Of a DNA stretch of 64,000 bases, positions 51,184 to 59,272 are shown in pieces. A program made the translations under genes and the position numbers. How positions within the stretch are numbered: the stretch's first letter is position 1; each line of letters starts with the position of its first letter. The notes beneath the pieces are model-generated. The model saw only the letters and a program-made list of their open reading frames with translations. It did no database searches and was not told where the DNA came from. The DNA is from Natronoarchaeum mannanilyticum (lineage in GTDB: Archaea > Halobacteriota > Halobacteria > Halobacteriales > Natronoarchaeaceae): positions 558,001-622,000 of the forward strand of contig NZ_BAAADV010000007.1 of assembly GCF_039522665.1 (NCBI RefSeq), written 5' to 3'.

Positions 51184-53280
51184 ATGGGAGCGTTATCGGA
51201 CCTGTTCGGGCCGGAGCGCGTAGCCGTGGTCGGCGCCACAGACAGGGAGGGATCAGTCGGGCGGGCGATCCTGACCAATCTGCAGGCCGACTTCGACGGC
51301 GACGTCGTTCCGATAAACCCGAACCGCGACGCGGTGCTGGGACTCGACTGCTACGAATCAGTGGCGAGCGCGCCGCCCGTCGACCTCGCGGTGGTGGTCG
51401 TCCCGCCGGGGATCGTGGTCGACGCCGTCCGCGAAGCCGGCGAGGAGGGCGTCGAGGACGTCGTCGTCATCACCGCCGGGTTCAGCGAGACCGGCAGCGA
51501 GGGCGCCGACCGCGAGCGCGACCTGATCGAAGTGGCCGAGGAGTACGACATGAACCTCGTCGGCCCCAACAGCATCGGCATCATGAGCACGCCGAACGGG
51601 CTGAACGCGACGTTCGGTCCGGAGAACGCCGAGCCGGGGTCGATCTCCTTCATGAGCCAGTCGGGCGCGTTCATCACGGCGGTGCTCGACTGGGCCAACG
51701 ACCACGACCTGGGATTCAAAGACGTCGTCTCGCTGGGTAACGAGGCCGTCCTCGACGAGACGGACTTCATCCGGGAGTGGGGCGACGACCCCGACACCGA
51801 CGTGATCATCGGCTACCTCGAGGGGATCGACCACGGGCGCGAGTTCATCGACACCGCTCGGGAGGTCGCGGAGGACACGCCGATCGTGCTTGTCAAGTCC
51901 GGCCGCACCGAGGCCGGCGCGCAGGCGGCGTCGTCCCACACCGGAACGATCGCCGGCAGCGAGCAGGCCTACGAGGCGGGGCTGGACCAGTCGGGCGTCC
52001 TCCGGGTGAACACCGTCGAGGAGATGTTCGACTACGCCCGGATGCTTTCCGACCAGCCCACGCCCGAGCGCGACGACGTGGCCGTGATCACCAACGCGGG
52101 CGGCCCGGGCGTGATGACGACCGACGCCATCGGCGACTCGCGGCTCGACCTCGCCGATTTCTCCGACGAGACCCTGGAGACGTACGGCGAGATGCTGCCC
52201 GACGAGGGCAACATCTACAACCCGGTCGACGTGCTGGGCGACGCCCCGGCCGAGCGGTTCCGCGAAGCCCTCGATATCGCGCTCGACGATCGCGGCGTCG
52301 GTGCGGCCGTGATCGTCGCGGCGCCGACCGCGGTGCTCGACTTCGAGGATCTGGCCGACATCGTCGCCGAGGCCCGCGCCGAGCACGACGCGCCGATCGT
52401 CGCGGCGCTGATGGGGGGCGAGAGCACCGAGGCCGCCGCGAAGAAGCTTCAGGACGCCGGCGTGCCGAACTACTTCGACCCCGCGCGGGCGATCCGCAGC
52501 ATCGGGGCGCTCTCGGAGTACCGCGATATCAGCGAGCGCGCCCACGAGCCGCCCCGGGAGTTCGACGTCGACCGCGGGCGCGCCCGCGAGATCCTCGAGC
52601 GCGTCGAGGGACGCAACGACAACAGCCTCGGCGTCGAGGCGATGGAGCTGCTCGACGCCTACGGCGTCCCGACGCCGGAGGGCGCCGTCGTCGACTCGCC
52701 CGGCGAGGCCGAGTCCGTCGCCGAGGGAATCGAGGGCGACGTGGTGATGAAGATCGTCTCCCCCGACATCCTCCACAAGTCCGACATCGGCGGCGTGAAA
52801 GTCGGCGTCGAGACCGACGACGTGTACGACGCCTACGAGGATCTGATCACCCGGGCGCGCAACTACCAGCCCGACGCCTCGATCATCGGCGTCCAGGTCC
52901 AGGAGATGGCCGACCTCGACGCTGGCACCGAGACGATCGTCGGGCTGAACCGCGACCCGCAGTTCGGCCCGATGGTCCTCTTTGGCCTGGGCGGGATCTT
53001 CGTGGAGGTGCTCGAGGACACCACCGTGAAGATCGCGCCGATCAGCGAGCCCGAGGCCCGCGAGATGATCGACGATATCCAGGCGGCGCCGCTGCTCCGG
53101 GGGGCCCGGGGCCGGACGCCCGCCGATCTCGACGCGGTCGTCGAGACGCTCCAGCGGCTCTCGCAGCTCGCGACGGACTTCCCGGCGATCCTCGAACTCG
53201 ACGTGAACCCGCTCGTGGCGGGTCCCGACGGCGTACAGGCGATCGACCTTCGACTCACCGTTGACAACGACGAACTATGA
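51184..53280 (+). CDS. acd: ADP-forming acetate/acyl-CoA synthetase (fused alpha-beta)
   Basis: 698 residues. The CoA-binding Rossmann domain (VVGATDREGSVGRAILTNL), the alpha-subunit catalytic loop with phospho-His in SSHTGTIAG, and a C-terminal ATP-grasp beta domain (about 480-698: VVMKIVSPDILHKSDIGGV, MVLFGLGGIFVEVLED) are present in one chain. The family turns acetyl- or acyl-CoA, ADP and phosphate into acid, ATP and CoA; in haloarchaea it drives acetate formation. The ATG at 51184 begins MGALSDLFGPERVAV. Coupled to the next gene. Confidence 0.92.
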   Translation: MGALSDLFGPERVAVVGATDREGSVGRAILTNLQADFDGDVVPINPNRDAVLGLDCYESVASAPPVDLAVVVVPPGIVVDAVREAGEEGVEDVVVITAGFSETGSEGADRERDLIEVAEEYDMNLVGPNSIGIMSTPNGLNATFGPENAEPGSISFMSQSGAFITAVLDWANDHDLGFKDVVSLGNEAVLDETDFIREWGDDPDTDVIIGYLEGIDHGREFIDTAREVAEDTPIVLVKSGRTEAGAQAASSHTGTIAGSEQAYEAGLDQSGVLRVNTVEEMFDYARMLSDQPTPERDDVAVITNAGGPGVMTTDAIGDSRLDLADFSDETLETYGEMLPDEGNIYNPVDVLGDAPAERFREALDIALDDRGVGAAVIVAAPTAVLDFEDLADIVAEARAEHDAPIVAALMGGESTEAAAKKLQDAGVPNYFDPARAIRSIGALSEYRDISERAHEPPREFDVDRGRAREILERVEGRNDNSLGVEAMELLDAYGVPTPEGAVVDSPGEAESVAEGIEGDVVMKIVSPDILHKSDIGGVKVGVETDDVYDAYEDLITRARNYQPDASIIGVQVQEMADLDAGTETIVGLNRDPQFGPMVLFGLGGIFVEVLEDTTVKIAPISEPEAREMIDDIQAAPLLRGARGRTPADLDAVVETLQRLSQLATDFPAILELDVNPLVAGPDGVQAIDLRLTVDNDEL

Positions 53281-54362
53281 CCAAGACGCTACTCGTCACT
53301 TCGACCGAAGAAGGCACCGGCAAGACCGCCGTCTCGGTGGCGCTCGGGCTGCTGGCCCAGGAGCGCGGCCTCGACGTCGGCTACATGAAACCCAAGGGGA
53401 CCCGCCTGCGCAGCCGCGTCGGCAAGACGCTAGACGAGGATCCCATGCTCGCCCGCGAGCTGCTCGATCTCGACGCCGAGATGCACGAGCTCGAGCCCGT
53501 CGTCTACTCGCCGACGTTCATCGAGCAGGCGATCCGCGGCCAGGAGTCGGCCGAGGATCTCCACCAGCAGATCAGCGAACACTTCGACACGCTGTCGGCC
53601 GGCCGCGACCTGATGATCGTCGAGGGCGGCGGGTCGCTGACGACCGGCGGCATCGTCGACCTGACCGACGCCGACGTCGCCGAGCTGCTCGACGCCGAAG
53701 TGCTCGTCCTCGCGGGCTACGGCCAGCCCAGCGACGTCGACGACGTGCTCGCCGCGGCGCGCCACCTCGAAGACCGACTCGCGGGCGTCCTCTTTAACGC
53801 CGTCACCGACGACGCGTTCGACACGCTCGAAACCGACGTCGCGCCGTTCCTCGAAGGCGAGGGCGTGCCCGTCTTCGGCGCCCTGCCGCGCGAGCAGGAC
53901 CTGGCGGGGATCACCGTCGCCGACCTCGCCGACGAGCTCGGCGCCGACGTGCTGACCGACGTGCCGACCGACGCCTACGTCGAGCGGTTCAGCGTCGGCG
54001 CGATGGGCAGCGACGCCGCGCTCCGGCACTTCCGGCGCACCCGCGACGCCGCCGTGATCACCGGCGGCGACCGCTCGGACATCCAGACGACCGCGCTGCA
54101 GGCGCCGGGCGTCGAATGTCTGATCCTCACCGGCGGCCACCGCCCCTCGGGCGCGGTCGTCGGCAAGGCCGAGGAGAAGGGCGTCCCGATCCTGGTCGTC
54201 CAGACCGACACCCTCACGACGATCGACCGCGCCGAGAACGTCGTCAGCGAGGGCCGCACGCGCGACGAGGCGACCGTCGACCGAATGCGCGCGCTGCTGG
54301 CCGACCACGCCGACGTCGACGAGATCCTCGCCGGCGCGAGCGCGAGCGGCGACGACGACTGA
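53277..54362 (+). CDS. BioD-like plus DRTGG-domain protein (Pta regulatory-half homologue)
   Basis: 361 residues. Residues 1-200 are a dethiobiotin-synthetase-like P-loop domain: STEEGTGKTAVSVALGLLA, DVGYMKPKG, LMIVEGGGSLTTGGIVDL. Residues about 210-330 are a DRTGG domain (MGSDAALRHFRRTRDAAVITGGDRSDI, CLILTGGHRPSG). These two domains precede the catalytic part of long phosphotransacetylases, but no PTA domain is present here. The start overlaps the acd stop (ATGA at 53277), so a regulatory role in acetyl-CoA/acetate metabolism is likely. Confidence 0.9.
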   Translation: MTKTLLVTSTEEGTGKTAVSVALGLLAQERGLDVGYMKPKGTRLRSRVGKTLDEDPMLARELLDLDAEMHELEPVVYSPTFIEQAIRGQESAEDLHQQISEHFDTLSAGRDLMIVEGGGSLTTGGIVDLTDADVAELLDAEVLVLAGYGQPSDVDDVLAAARHLEDRLAGVLFNAVTDDAFDTLETDVAPFLEGEGVPVFGALPREQDLAGITVADLADELGADVLTDVPTDAYVERFSVGAMGSDAALRHFRRTRDAAVITGGDRSDIQTTALQAPGVECLILTGGHRPSGAVVGKAEEKGVPILVVQTDTLTTIDRAENVVSEGRTRDEATVDRMRALLADHADVDEILAGASASGDDD

Positions 54363-54450
54363 TCGGCGCCGAGCGGCCCGGCGACCGATCGGGCGCCGAC
54401 CGCACGCCGTGACCCGCCCACTTTTGTTGCGCCCCCGCCAACGCGATAGC

Positions 54451-55173
54451 ATGAGCGACAGACGCGACTCCCGCGACGAGGAGCTCGCCCGCACGGCCGG
54501 CGACCTCGCGGACTCGCTGCGCGACCTTCGCGACGAGGTCGGCCCGCGACGGCGACCCCGACGCGGCCCCTTCGGACTGCCGCGCCCGCCGACGCCCCGG
54601 GAGGTGCTCCGATTCACCGACGAGGTCGCGATCCCGGCGACCATCGCGGTACTGGAGGTCAACATCAAGCTGCTTGAAGCCGTCCAGACGGCGATCAGGC
54701 TGGCCGAGACGGAACGCCGCGCGCGCGAACAGGGCGAGGAGGTTGCCGGGCGCGCCAGAGAGGGTGGCCGCGCCGTCCGCGAGGGCGCCGGCCGAGTCGG
54801 CCGCGAGACGCTCGATCAGCTCGACAACGCGCTGGACGAGCTCCAGACCGCCGTCGAGGAGGGCTCGCTCCCGCGCGAGGAGACGGCCCGCGAGATTCTG
54901 ACCGAAGCGCGCGAGCTCCGGGCCGACCTCGAAGCGCAGGTCCGCGACGCCGAGGAGACGGCCGACGAGCAGCGGCGTCGGGAACGTGAAAACGACCGCG
55001 AGGCCGGACGCGACCGCGACGCGGGGATTTCGGCGTCGGATGAAGACGGAGAGAACCCTGCGAGCGACGAGAGCGACGGCGAGGAAGCCGAGACGGGCCC
55101 GCAGGTCGACGTCGACGCCGAGCTTCGGTCGATCAAGGACCAGTACGACGACGCAGACGAGGAAGACTCGTAA
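54451..55173 (+). CDS. Highly charged helical haloarchaeal protein (DUF7547-like)
   Basis: 240 residues. A conserved-looking region (about 8-90) with DLADSLRDLRDEVGPRRRPR, FGLPRPPTPREVLRFTDEVA and IAVLEVNIKLLEAVQTAIRL is followed by long Glu/Arg coiled-coil helices and an acidic tail ending VDAELRSIKDQYDD. No enzyme motif is seen. A CTTTTGTTG box about 28 bp upstream supports this ATG. Confidence 0.72.
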   Translation: MSDRRDSRDEELARTAGDLADSLRDLRDEVGPRRRPRRGPFGLPRPPTPREVLRFTDEVAIPATIAVLEVNIKLLEAVQTAIRLAETERRAREQGEEVAGRAREGGRAVREGAGRVGRETLDQLDNALDELQTAVEEGSLPREETAREILTEARELRADLEAQVRDAEETADEQRRRERENDREAGRDRDAGISASDEDGENPASDESDGEEAETGPQVDVDAELRSIKDQYDDADEEDS

Positions 55174-55206
55174 CCGGCCCGATACGGCGGCTCGAAACCC
55201 GAAGCG

Positions 55207-55791
55207 CTACTCCTGCAGTTCCGGGAACTCCAGTTCCAGTTGCCCGTCGAGTTCGTAGCCGCCGGTGAGCAACGAGGAGCTGCCGAGGTCGATCGTGCTG
55301 TCGATCACGAGCGTCGTCGCGCGGTCGTCTCTCGGCGTGACGACGAGATCGATCGTGCTGATCGTCTCGTCCGCGAGATCGTCGAGGTCGTCGATCTCGA
55401 TGACTGCACCGGGCTCGTCGCGATCGGTCGAGAGCGTAACGTCCGGCGGCGGCGACGAGTCGCCCTGCACCGGGGAGGCGAGGGCGACCTCCGCGGGCGA
55501 CCCCTCCGGCGCCGGCGGCATCCAGACGTGCAGTTCGATCGCTTCGACGCGCGTTCCCTCGCGGTGCCAGATCTCGGTCGAGAGGTCGATCCGGCCGTTC
55601 GAGACCGCGCCGTCGGCGCCGATCGACCCGATCTCCTCGCCACCGGATTCGAATTGCAGGCTCTTTCGACTCTCCGAGTCGGCGTGAACAGTCGGTGACG
55701 AGAGAGCGGTCTCCGAGCGAACGGTGCCACAGCCGGCGAGCGCACTCGCGCCCGCGGTCCCGAGCGCCGCGAGACACGTTCGTCTACGCAC
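55207..55791 (-). CDS. Lipoprotein of unknown function
   Basis: 194 residues from a GTG start. RRRTCLAALGTAGASALAGC is a Tat-type (RRR) signal with lipobox LAGC near residue 20, followed by an all-beta region (IDLSTEIWHREGTRVEAIEL, PPDVTLSTDRDEPGAVIEID, TLVIDSTIDLGSSSLL). An LEA/DUF1616-like beta sandwich is possible but unproven. Upstream in-frame ATG codons would bury the signal and are rejected. Confidence 0.7.
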   Translation of the reverse strand: MRRRTCLAALGTAGASALAGCGTVRSETALSSPTVHADSESRKSLQFESGGEEIGSIGADGAVSNGRIDLSTEIWHREGTRVEAIELHVWMPPAPEGSPAEVALASPVQGDSSPPPDVTLSTDRDEPGAVIEIDDLDDLADETISTIDLVVTPRDDRATTLVIDSTIDLGSSSLLTGGYELDGQLELEFPELQE

Positions 55792-55908
55792 GGCACCACC
55801 ACCTGAAACCCCGACGAGCGTCGGATCGACCCATTGGAAGACGCATCTTGTGCTATCCTGAAAAACGTGTGCGAAAGTCAAACGCCTCTTTGTCCGATTC
55901 CAACCCGA

Positions 55909-56286
55909 TCACTCGGCACCCGCTTGGCGTCGACGCCGATACGCTGGCACCGGCCGAACGACGCCGAAGACGAATCTGTTGCCGCCCAGCCCGAGCGCGA
56001 GGCCGAGAAAGAGCCACGTGAAGCCGCCGACGGGGGGCGCGTCGAGTGTCGTCATCCAGACGATCCCGCCGATAGCCGCCACACCGGCGACGAACAGCGC
56101 CCACACCCCTACGCGGCTTCGATCCGCCGCGGCGAACAGACCGCCGCTGACGAGCGCGACGACCGCGGCGATCCACCACTGACCGGTCGCCGACAGCGTC
56201 CCGTCCAGCAGGAGGAAGATAACGAGATTCGAGGCGGCGAGCACGAGGTCCTGAAGTATCAGCCCCCGCTCGGTCGTATCGGTCAT
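55909..56286 (-). CDS. Four-helix membrane protein
   Basis: 125 residues, four hydrophobic segments (about 8-27, 37-55, 60-80, 88-108) and a basic C-terminal tail (YRRRRQAG). No family is recognised. The AT-rich region at 56290-56400 is shared with the divergent zinc-ribbon gene. Confidence 0.65.
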   Translation of the reverse strand: MTDTTERGLILQDLVLAASNLVIFLLLDGTLSATGQWWIAAVVALVSGGLFAAADRSRVGVWALFVAGVAAIGGIVWMTTLDAPPVGGFTWLFLGLALGLGGNRFVFGVVRPVPAYRRRRQAGAE

Positions 56287-56416
56287 ACGAACGGCTTTTT
56301 TCGCGCGATAAATAAAGATCGGGAAGGAATCAGCGCGATGGCCTTGTGAAAGAGTGAATCATGATGCCAAACACCAAAGCATTTATATATAATATATTGA
56401 TAAATGACGTGTAACT

Positions 56417-57160
56417 GTGGAATGCAACAGGTGCTCGACCACACTACAAAGTGACGAGTGGTTCTGCTCGTACTGCGGTAAAAAGAGACCGACCTGTCCG
56501 AACTGTGGGACCAACTATTCGAAAGCAGGTAATGATACCAGCGAACCGCCCAGACAGTGCCCATCATGTGGCATGCCGCGGAAAGCAGGCTGTTCTGAAT
56601 GTGAGGAAATTATTGATGCCACTTGTACAGTGTGTCCTAGCTGCGGGGCCGATGCTGCGTCGAACCATCGCGGACTCACTGAAAAGTTCAGAAACCGAGG
56701 CCTCGTTACGGGACTCGGAATCCCGATCGTTGGTTGGTTCCTCTTGAGTGGACTGCCGTCGATTCTCACCTGGCTTCTGTGGATTCCTGTAGCGGTTTTT
56801 GGGGGAATCAGCGGGGTGTGGTACTGGAAACGAATGACCACGAACGAAAAGAAGATACAAAGTCAGAAAGTCAGTCAGTTCAGTGTCGGACAAAAGAAAC
56901 ACGAATCATACAACTACAGACAAGAGAAAAAGAAGAGACGGAAAAAAGAGAAGAAACGGAAGAGGAAACGAGAGCAGGAGCGACGTACGGTCGTGGATAT
57001 GAACTGCCCCATCTGTGGGCACGATTGGGAAGTGAGGGAAGGCGTCGCCGCAGACATGCACCACGGCCACGGAGTCAGTATAATCGGATCTGAAAGGTAC
57101 GGGAAGGTCGAAGTCCAGTGCGACGATTGTGACCACACTCGTCGGCTACAAGTCGAGTAA
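56417..57160 (+). CDS. Multi-zinc-ribbon membrane protein with a basic coiled segment
   Basis: 247 residues from a GTG start. Four N-terminal CxxC pairs form zinc ribbons (CNRCSTTL, CSYCGKKR, CPNCGTNY, CPSCGMPR) with two more (CSECEEI, CPSCGADA). A hydrophobic hairpin (about 98-135) is followed by a Lys/Arg-rich helix (about 165-195, KKKRRKKEKKRKRKR) and a C-terminal ribbon CPICGHDWEV with CDDCDH. The gene is AT-richer than its neighbours and looks acquired. Function is unknown; the double-ribbon layout suggests RNA or protein binding at the membrane. Confidence 0.75.
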   Translation: MECNRCSTTLQSDEWFCSYCGKKRPTCPNCGTNYSKAGNDTSEPPRQCPSCGMPRKAGCSECEEIIDATCTVCPSCGADAASNHRGLTEKFRNRGLVTGLGIPIVGWFLLSGLPSILTWLLWIPVAVFGGISGVWYWKRMTTNEKKIQSQKVSQFSVGQKKHESYNYRQEKKKRRKKEKKRKRKREQERRTVVDMNCPICGHDWEVREGVAADMHHGHGVSIIGSERYGKVEVQCDDCDHTRRLQVE

Positions 57161-57225
57161 GCCCCCGACCGTTTCGGAGTAACTCACCAGTTGCTCAATC
57201 GGATAATCGTCACCTCCGTTTCCAG

Positions 57226-57299
57226 CCTGTTGTTCGCGCCGACGCGCTCACTGGACAGGCACTCACCTACGGTTCGCGCCGGCGCGCTCACTGCGTAGG
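57226..57299. repeat. Pair of hairpins with a common 24-nt loop and different stems
   Basis: Arms CCTGT/ACAGG (57226-57230/57255-57259) and CCTAC/GTAGG (57266-57270/57295-57299) enclose interiors of exactly 24 nt that agree at about 21 positions (consensus core GTTCGCGCCGRCGCGCTCAC). The second hairpin contains the stop codon of the OB-fold gene (57288-57290). Confidence 0.85.
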
Positions 57300-57674
57300 T
57301 TCGAACCGATACCCGTCCCACTCCTGGCTCTCGGGTTCCTTGATGCCGACGTCGGGATCGCGAAGCTCCTCGGCGTAAACCGGTTCGACCTCGTCGCCGA
57401 TTTCGACGTCGGCGTCCTCGACGACCTGTCCGATCGCGCGCACCGATTCGCCGTCGACGTCGAACTCGACGATCGCGATGGTGTTGGGCTGGCGGACGCC
57501 CGGCGGCGTCGCGGTGCTTTCGGTCCAGGTGATCACCTCGGCGGTGTGCTCGCTGAGGTCGATCGTCTCGACGGCCTCGGCACCGCCCAGGCTCCGCGGG
57601 TGGGTCGGGTAGGAGATCGAGCCGTCCTCGTAGCGCTGTGCTTCCATCGGTGGTGCGTCGTCGTTCTGGCTCAT
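57288..57674 (-). CDS. DUF35-type OB-fold protein, thiolase partner
   Basis: 128 residues. The OB-fold strands are visible (EVITWTESTATPPGVRQPNT, IVEFDVDGESVRAIGQVV, GDEVEPVYAEEL), but the rubredoxin-like zinc ribbon of DUF35 proteins is absent (no cysteine pair). Archaeal DUF35 proteins bind acyl-CoA and channel intermediates between thiolase and HMG-CoA synthase. Its start overlaps the thiolase stop, as is usual for such pairs. Confidence 0.88.
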   Translation of the reverse strand: MSQNDDAPPMEAQRYEDGSISYPTHPRSLGGAEAVETIDLSEHTAEVITWTESTATPPGVRQPNTIAIVEFDVDGESVRAIGQVVEDADVEIGDEVEPVYAEELRDPDVGIKEPESQEWDGYRFEPTQ

Positions 57675-58825
57675 TCTGCTGCCTCCATGATCGCGGTGAT
57701 GACGCAGTTGCCGAACCCGCCGACGTTACACGTCAGCCCGACGTCGGCGTCGACCTGTCGCGGGCCGGCCTCGCCGACCATCTGCTCGTAGATCTCGACG
57801 GCCTGGGCGACGCCGCTGGCGCCCAGCGGGTGGCCCTTGGACTTGAGCCCGCCGGAGGTGTTGATCGGCAGTTCGCCGTCGCGCTCGGTCGTTCCTCTGT
57901 CCATCTCCTTCCACGCTTCGCCCTGCTCGGCGAAGCCCAAGCCCTCCATCTGGAGGAACTCGAGGATCGTGAACATGTCGTGCAGTTCGGCGACCTCGAT
58001 GTCTTCGGGGCCCAGGCCGGCCATCTCGTAAGCTTCCTCGCCGCTGTCGACGACGCCGTTCATCACCGTGGGATCGTCGCGCTCGTGGACGACGTGGGTG
58101 TCGGTCGCGCCGCCGATCCCCGAGATCACTGCGTACTCGTCGGCGTACTCCTCGGCGACCGATTCGGGAACGAACAGCAGCGCCGCGCTGCCGTCCGTGA
58201 TCGGGCAGAAGTCGTACAGCCGGAGCGGGTCGGCGACGATCGGCGAGTCAAGCGCCGTCTCGACGTCGATCTCCTTCTGGAACTGCGCGTTGGGGTTGTC
58301 GACGCCGTTCTTGTGGTTTTTGACGGCGACTTTCGCGAGACTCTCGCGGGGCGCGTCGTACTTGTGGAGGTACCGGCGCGCGGTCATCCCCGCGAAGCTC
58401 GGCAGCGTCAGGCCGTGCTTGTACTCCGCCGGGTGGGTGATCGAGGCGATGATGTCGGTCGCCTCCGCGGTCGTCTTGTGGGTCATCTTCTCGCCGCCGA
58501 CGAGCAGCGTCATGTCGCTGGCGCCGCTGGCGATCGAGCGCCACGCGGCGTAGACGCCGGCCCCGCCGCTGGAGCTGGTCTGGTCGATCCGCTCGGTGTA
58601 GGCCGGAATCGCGCCGATATCGTGGGCGAGCAGGTTCGGAACGCCGCCCTGCCCCTCGAACTCGCCGCTGGCCATGTTCGATACGTACAGGTGCTCGATC
58701 TCGTCGGGAGCGACGTCGGCGTCGTCGAGACACTCCTCGGCGGCCTGCGAGAGGAGCTCCCGGATCCAGACGTCGCGCTGCCCGAACTTCGTCATCGAGG
58801 CGCCGATGACTGCAACGCGGTCCAT
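57671..58825 (-). CDS. Thiolase-like protein (SCP-x type) with Ser at the nucleophile position
   Basis: 384 residues. Thiolase architecture is clear: VAVIGASMTKFGQRDVWIRE, MNGVVDSGEEAYEMAGLGP, VAELHDMFTILEFLQME and the catalytic His in KGHPLGASG, with LTCNVGGFGNCV at the end. At the nucleophile loop, where Cys is expected, the sequence is IDQTSSSGGAG. Condensing activity is therefore uncertain; deacylation or structural roles are possible. Coupled to the DUF35 gene. Confidence 0.88.
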   Translation of the reverse strand: MDRVAVIGASMTKFGQRDVWIRELLSQAAEECLDDADVAPDEIEHLYVSNMASGEFEGQGGVPNLLAHDIGAIPAYTERIDQTSSSGGAGVYAAWRSIASGASDMTLLVGGEKMTHKTTAEATDIIASITHPAEYKHGLTLPSFAGMTARRYLHKYDAPRESLAKVAVKNHKNGVDNPNAQFQKEIDVETALDSPIVADPLRLYDFCPITDGSAALLFVPESVAEEYADEYAVISGIGGATDTHVVHERDDPTVMNGVVDSGEEAYEMAGLGPEDIEVAELHDMFTILEFLQMEGLGFAEQGEAWKEMDRGTTERDGELPINTSGGLKSKGHPLGASGVAQAVEIYEQMVGEAGPRQVDADVGLTCNVGGFGNCVITAIMEAAE

Positions 58826-58974
58826 GGTCGCACACTCAGGCCTCTGAATAATATAATCCGTGGTATGTGACCGAAGGAACGAGTTACGCCAGAAGATCCT
58901 TCAGCACCGCGACGCCGGGCGAACAGCTCCAGTTCGGTCGAACTGAGACGTGGTATCGACTCGTTCGACAGCTG

Positions 58975-59272
58975 AGTGGCCGGGCGCGGCGTTCATGTTC
59001 GCGCGAGCGAGCTCGGAAGACGCTCTGCGTCTTCCGGTGCCGCGCCCTGGGGGAGGGCAGGCCCGCGGTACGGTTGCTGTCGCTGTGCGGTGGCGGTGCT
59101 GTGTGGTCCTGGCGTCCTGACGAGCGAAGCGAGTCAGGGCTCGGAAGACGAGCGGTGCGCGGTTCGGAACGAAGTGAGAACCGCGAAAGCGAACGGCGAA
59201 GCCGTGAGCGTAGTGAGTCTTCCGGCGGAAATGCAAAGGGCGAGCGACCGAAGGGAGCGAGGGCTTTGCTAC
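58975..59272. repeat. Intergenic hairpin element C with nested hairpins
   Basis: Fills the gap between the thiolase and PAC2 genes. Outer arms GGGCGCGGC/GCCGCGCCC (58982-58990/59039-59047) enclose an inner hairpin GGAAGACGC/GCGTCTTCC (59015-59035). Then CCTGAC/GTCAGG (59116-59138) has loop GAGCGAAGCGA. GGAAGAC/GTCTTCC (59143-59149/59217-59223) encloses another, GCGGTTC/GAACCGC (59159-59165/59178-59184). No gene is credible. Confidence 0.8.
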
